Shown piece after piece: positions 7,097 to 7,602 of a stretch of DNA of 7,602 nucleotides. This stretch comes from Fibrobacterales bacterium (GTDB taxonomy: Bacteria; Fibrobacterota; Fibrobacteria; Fibrobacterales; Fibrobacteraceae), in contig BNUP01000106.1 in NCBI GenBank assembly GCA_025997455.1, positions 1-7,602 on the forward strand. The letters are read 5' to 3'. The notes beneath the pieces are model-generated. The model saw nothing but the letters and a program-made list of their open reading frames with translations, had not been told where the DNA came from and searched no databases. The position numbers and the translations under genes are program-made. Numbering within the stretch: the stretch's first letter is position 1; the number at the start of each line of letters is the position of its first letter.

Positions 7097-7310
7097 ACTA
7101 TGGCATTATACCAAATGCAGATAAAATTTCCGCCACATCCACAATTGCATCAAGATGTCCACCGCAAATAAAAAAAGGGCGCGTGAAAAGATTTTGGTCA
7201 CGACTTGCTCTGCGATTCAACTGAGATTTGTCATTATCGTGCGGAACCTGTCCTCGTGCTTGACACGGGGAACACGATAATCCAAAGAATGCAATAAGTA
7301 TAGCCACTCA
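7097..7310 (+). ncRNA. Candidate structured RNA from the 7062-7090 promoter
   Basis: The predicted transcript begins ACTATGGCATTATAC. TGGC-AT-TATAC (7101-7111) can pair with GTATAGCCA (7298-7306) as a closing stem of 9 pairs with a 2-base bulge, enclosing about 185 bases. Inside are a CGTGA/TCACG hairpin near 7184-7203 and the nested hairpin at 7233-7281. The size and closing stem would suit a regulatory RNA such as a 6S-like RNA, but no conserved 6S, tmRNA, RNase P or SRP motif was recognised, and no good terminator follows. A 23-codon ORF (7100-7171, MALYQMQIKFPP...) would start almost at the transcript start and is an alternative. Confidence 0.25.
7233..7281. repeat. Nested intergenic hairpin
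   Basis: ATTATCGTG (7233-7241) pairs perfectly with CACGATAAT (7273-7281). Inside it CCTCGTG (7252-7258) pairs with CACGGGG (7264-7270) around the loop CTTGA, with one G-U pair. It resembles the widespread GTCATTCC...GCTTGAC...GGAATCC class of bacterial intergenic repeats and shares short blocks with the hairpin at 2928-2975. Confidence 0.65.
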
Positions 7311-7360
7311 ATTAAAAAGAAATTGTGATAATCTGTATAAACAATGTCGGCAATGCTGAA

Positions 7361-7445
7361 TTTTCAACTTTACACTTTAAACTCTTGCACTGCCGAGTTC
7401 TCCACACCCCACACCCTATACCCCAATTTTTCTACCTTCCCATAT
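7361..7445 (+). repeat. Leader repeat copy C, upstream of the Rpn-like gene
   Basis: Modules: TTTTCAACTTTACACTTTAAA, CTTGCACTGCCGAGTT (7384-7399, identical to copy B), TCCACA-CCCCACA-CCCTATA-CCCCA (7401-7425), and TTTTCTACCTTCC (7428-7440, identical to copy B). It ends 5 bases before the ATG at 7446. The heptamer tract has one degenerate unit (CCCTATA), which weakens the opposite-strand G-quadruplex pattern. Confidence 0.87.
7429..7439 (+). promoter_or_regulatory. TTTCTA-NN-TTC start-proximal element of the Rpn-like gene
   Basis: TTTCTACCTTC with a 6-base spacer (CCATAT) to the ATG. No Shine-Dalgarno sequence is present. The layout is the same as at the nitroreductase gene. Confidence 0.5.
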
Positions 7446-7602
7446 ATGCTTCACCTTTCAACCCAAGAACGCTATGTAAATCCATACACCGACTTTGGAT
7501 TCAAACGCATATTTGGCGTGGATGCTCATAAAGACCTGCTTATTGACTTTTTGAACAACCTGATTGGCGGAGAACACGGAACAATAACCGATATTCAATA
7601 CT
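7446..7602 (+). CDS. PD-(D/E)XK (Rpn/PDDEXK_2) family nuclease-transposase-like protein, partial
   Basis: The first 52 codons of a gene cut by the right edge. NPYTDFGFKRIFG (12-24) is the hallmark opening of the PDDEXK_2 family (PF12784), followed by KDLLIDFLNNLIGG (29-42) and a first beta-strand ITDIQY (47-52). The family includes the Rpn recombination-promoting nucleases and many proteins labelled PD-(D/E)XK nuclease family transposase. Members are often multicopy in gut Bacteroidota, Fibrobacterota and relatives, and cut DNA in the cases studied. The catalytic D-ExK residues lie beyond the window, so activity cannot be judged. The start follows directly after leader repeat copy C. If this gene family is mobile, it could have carried the repeat with it, but the other two repeats stand before unrelated genes. 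Confidence 0.87.
   Translation, partial: MLHLSTQERYVNPYTDFGFKRIFGVDAHKDLLIDFLNNLIGGEHGTITDIQY

Larger units (their letters stand above)
6969..7445. other. Gene-poor intergenic region
   Basis: This 477-base stretch holds no convincing protein gene. It contains two CCTAAAAAA direct repeats (7001 and 7031), TATACACTA twice (7010-7018 and 7092-7100), a promoter (7062-7090), a possible small RNA, a nested hairpin and the third leader repeat. Its left part is very AT-rich, unlike the GC-moderate parA-parB region. Confidence 0.7.

Noticed and set aside
7098..7307. Minus-strand GTG-initiated 69-residue frame with a hydrophobic start and a cysteine (FFGLSC)
   Set aside because: It has no ribosome site, an in-frame stop directly before the GTG, its middle is the hairpin at 7233-7281, and its end overlaps the opposite promoter. 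A short secreted peptide is not excluded, but I cannot support it.

Overview
The window most resembles a chromosomal segment of a gut-type bacterium of the Fibrobacterota. The lead evidence is a tandem pair of secreted proteins with short lipoprotein-like signal peptides and long serine-only linkers, a style familiar from Fibrobacter, next to a chromosomal parA-parB pair with a cell-shape peptidase and a bactofilin. The phylum is an inference from style, not from a marker gene.

Layout. At the left edge a short plus-strand fragment resembling a formylglycine-generating-enzyme (FGE/SUMF1) type domain runs into an uninterrupted run of 31 G (96-126). On the other side of that run, on the minus strand, lies the 3' end of a carbon-starvation/peptide-transporter gene (cstA, 55-1650). 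Divergent from cstA is a small nitroreductase (1854-2495). Convergent with it is a minus-strand cluster read in the order parA (5442-4651), parB (4658-3768), an M23 murein peptidase (3760-2978) and a bactofilin (2881-2543). parA and parB overlap by 8 bases and parB and the peptidase are 7 bases apart, so these three are one transcription unit; the bactofilin follows after a 96-base gap holding a hairpin. This groups chromosome segregation with cell-wall shaping. Divergent from parA are two paralogous serine-rich lipoproteins (5542-6183 and 6256-6933), closed by a strong intrinsic terminator at 6944-6968. The stretch 6969-7445 has no convincing gene: it holds a near-consensus promoter (7062-7090), a possible RNA or very small ORF, a nested hairpin (7233-7281) and a repeat. 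The right edge cuts a PD-(D/E)XK (Rpn/PDDEXK_2) family gene beginning at 7446.

The most interesting signal is outside the genes. The 11-base pattern TTTCTA-NN-TTC sits 5 to 9 bases before the start codon of five genes (cstA, nitroreductase, parA, first lipoprotein, Rpn-like gene). All five appear to head their transcription units and none has a clear Shine-Dalgarno sequence. Internal genes (parB, peptidase, second lipoprotein) lack the pattern. At three of the five genes it is the last module of a longer repeat, made of a CTTGCACTGCCGAGTT-like block, a heptamer tract (CCCCAYA)n able to form G-quadruplexes on the opposite strand, and the TTTCTA-NN-TTC block. This could be a -10 element for nearly leaderless transcripts, a non-Shine-Dalgarno initiation signal, or a mobile promoter cassette.
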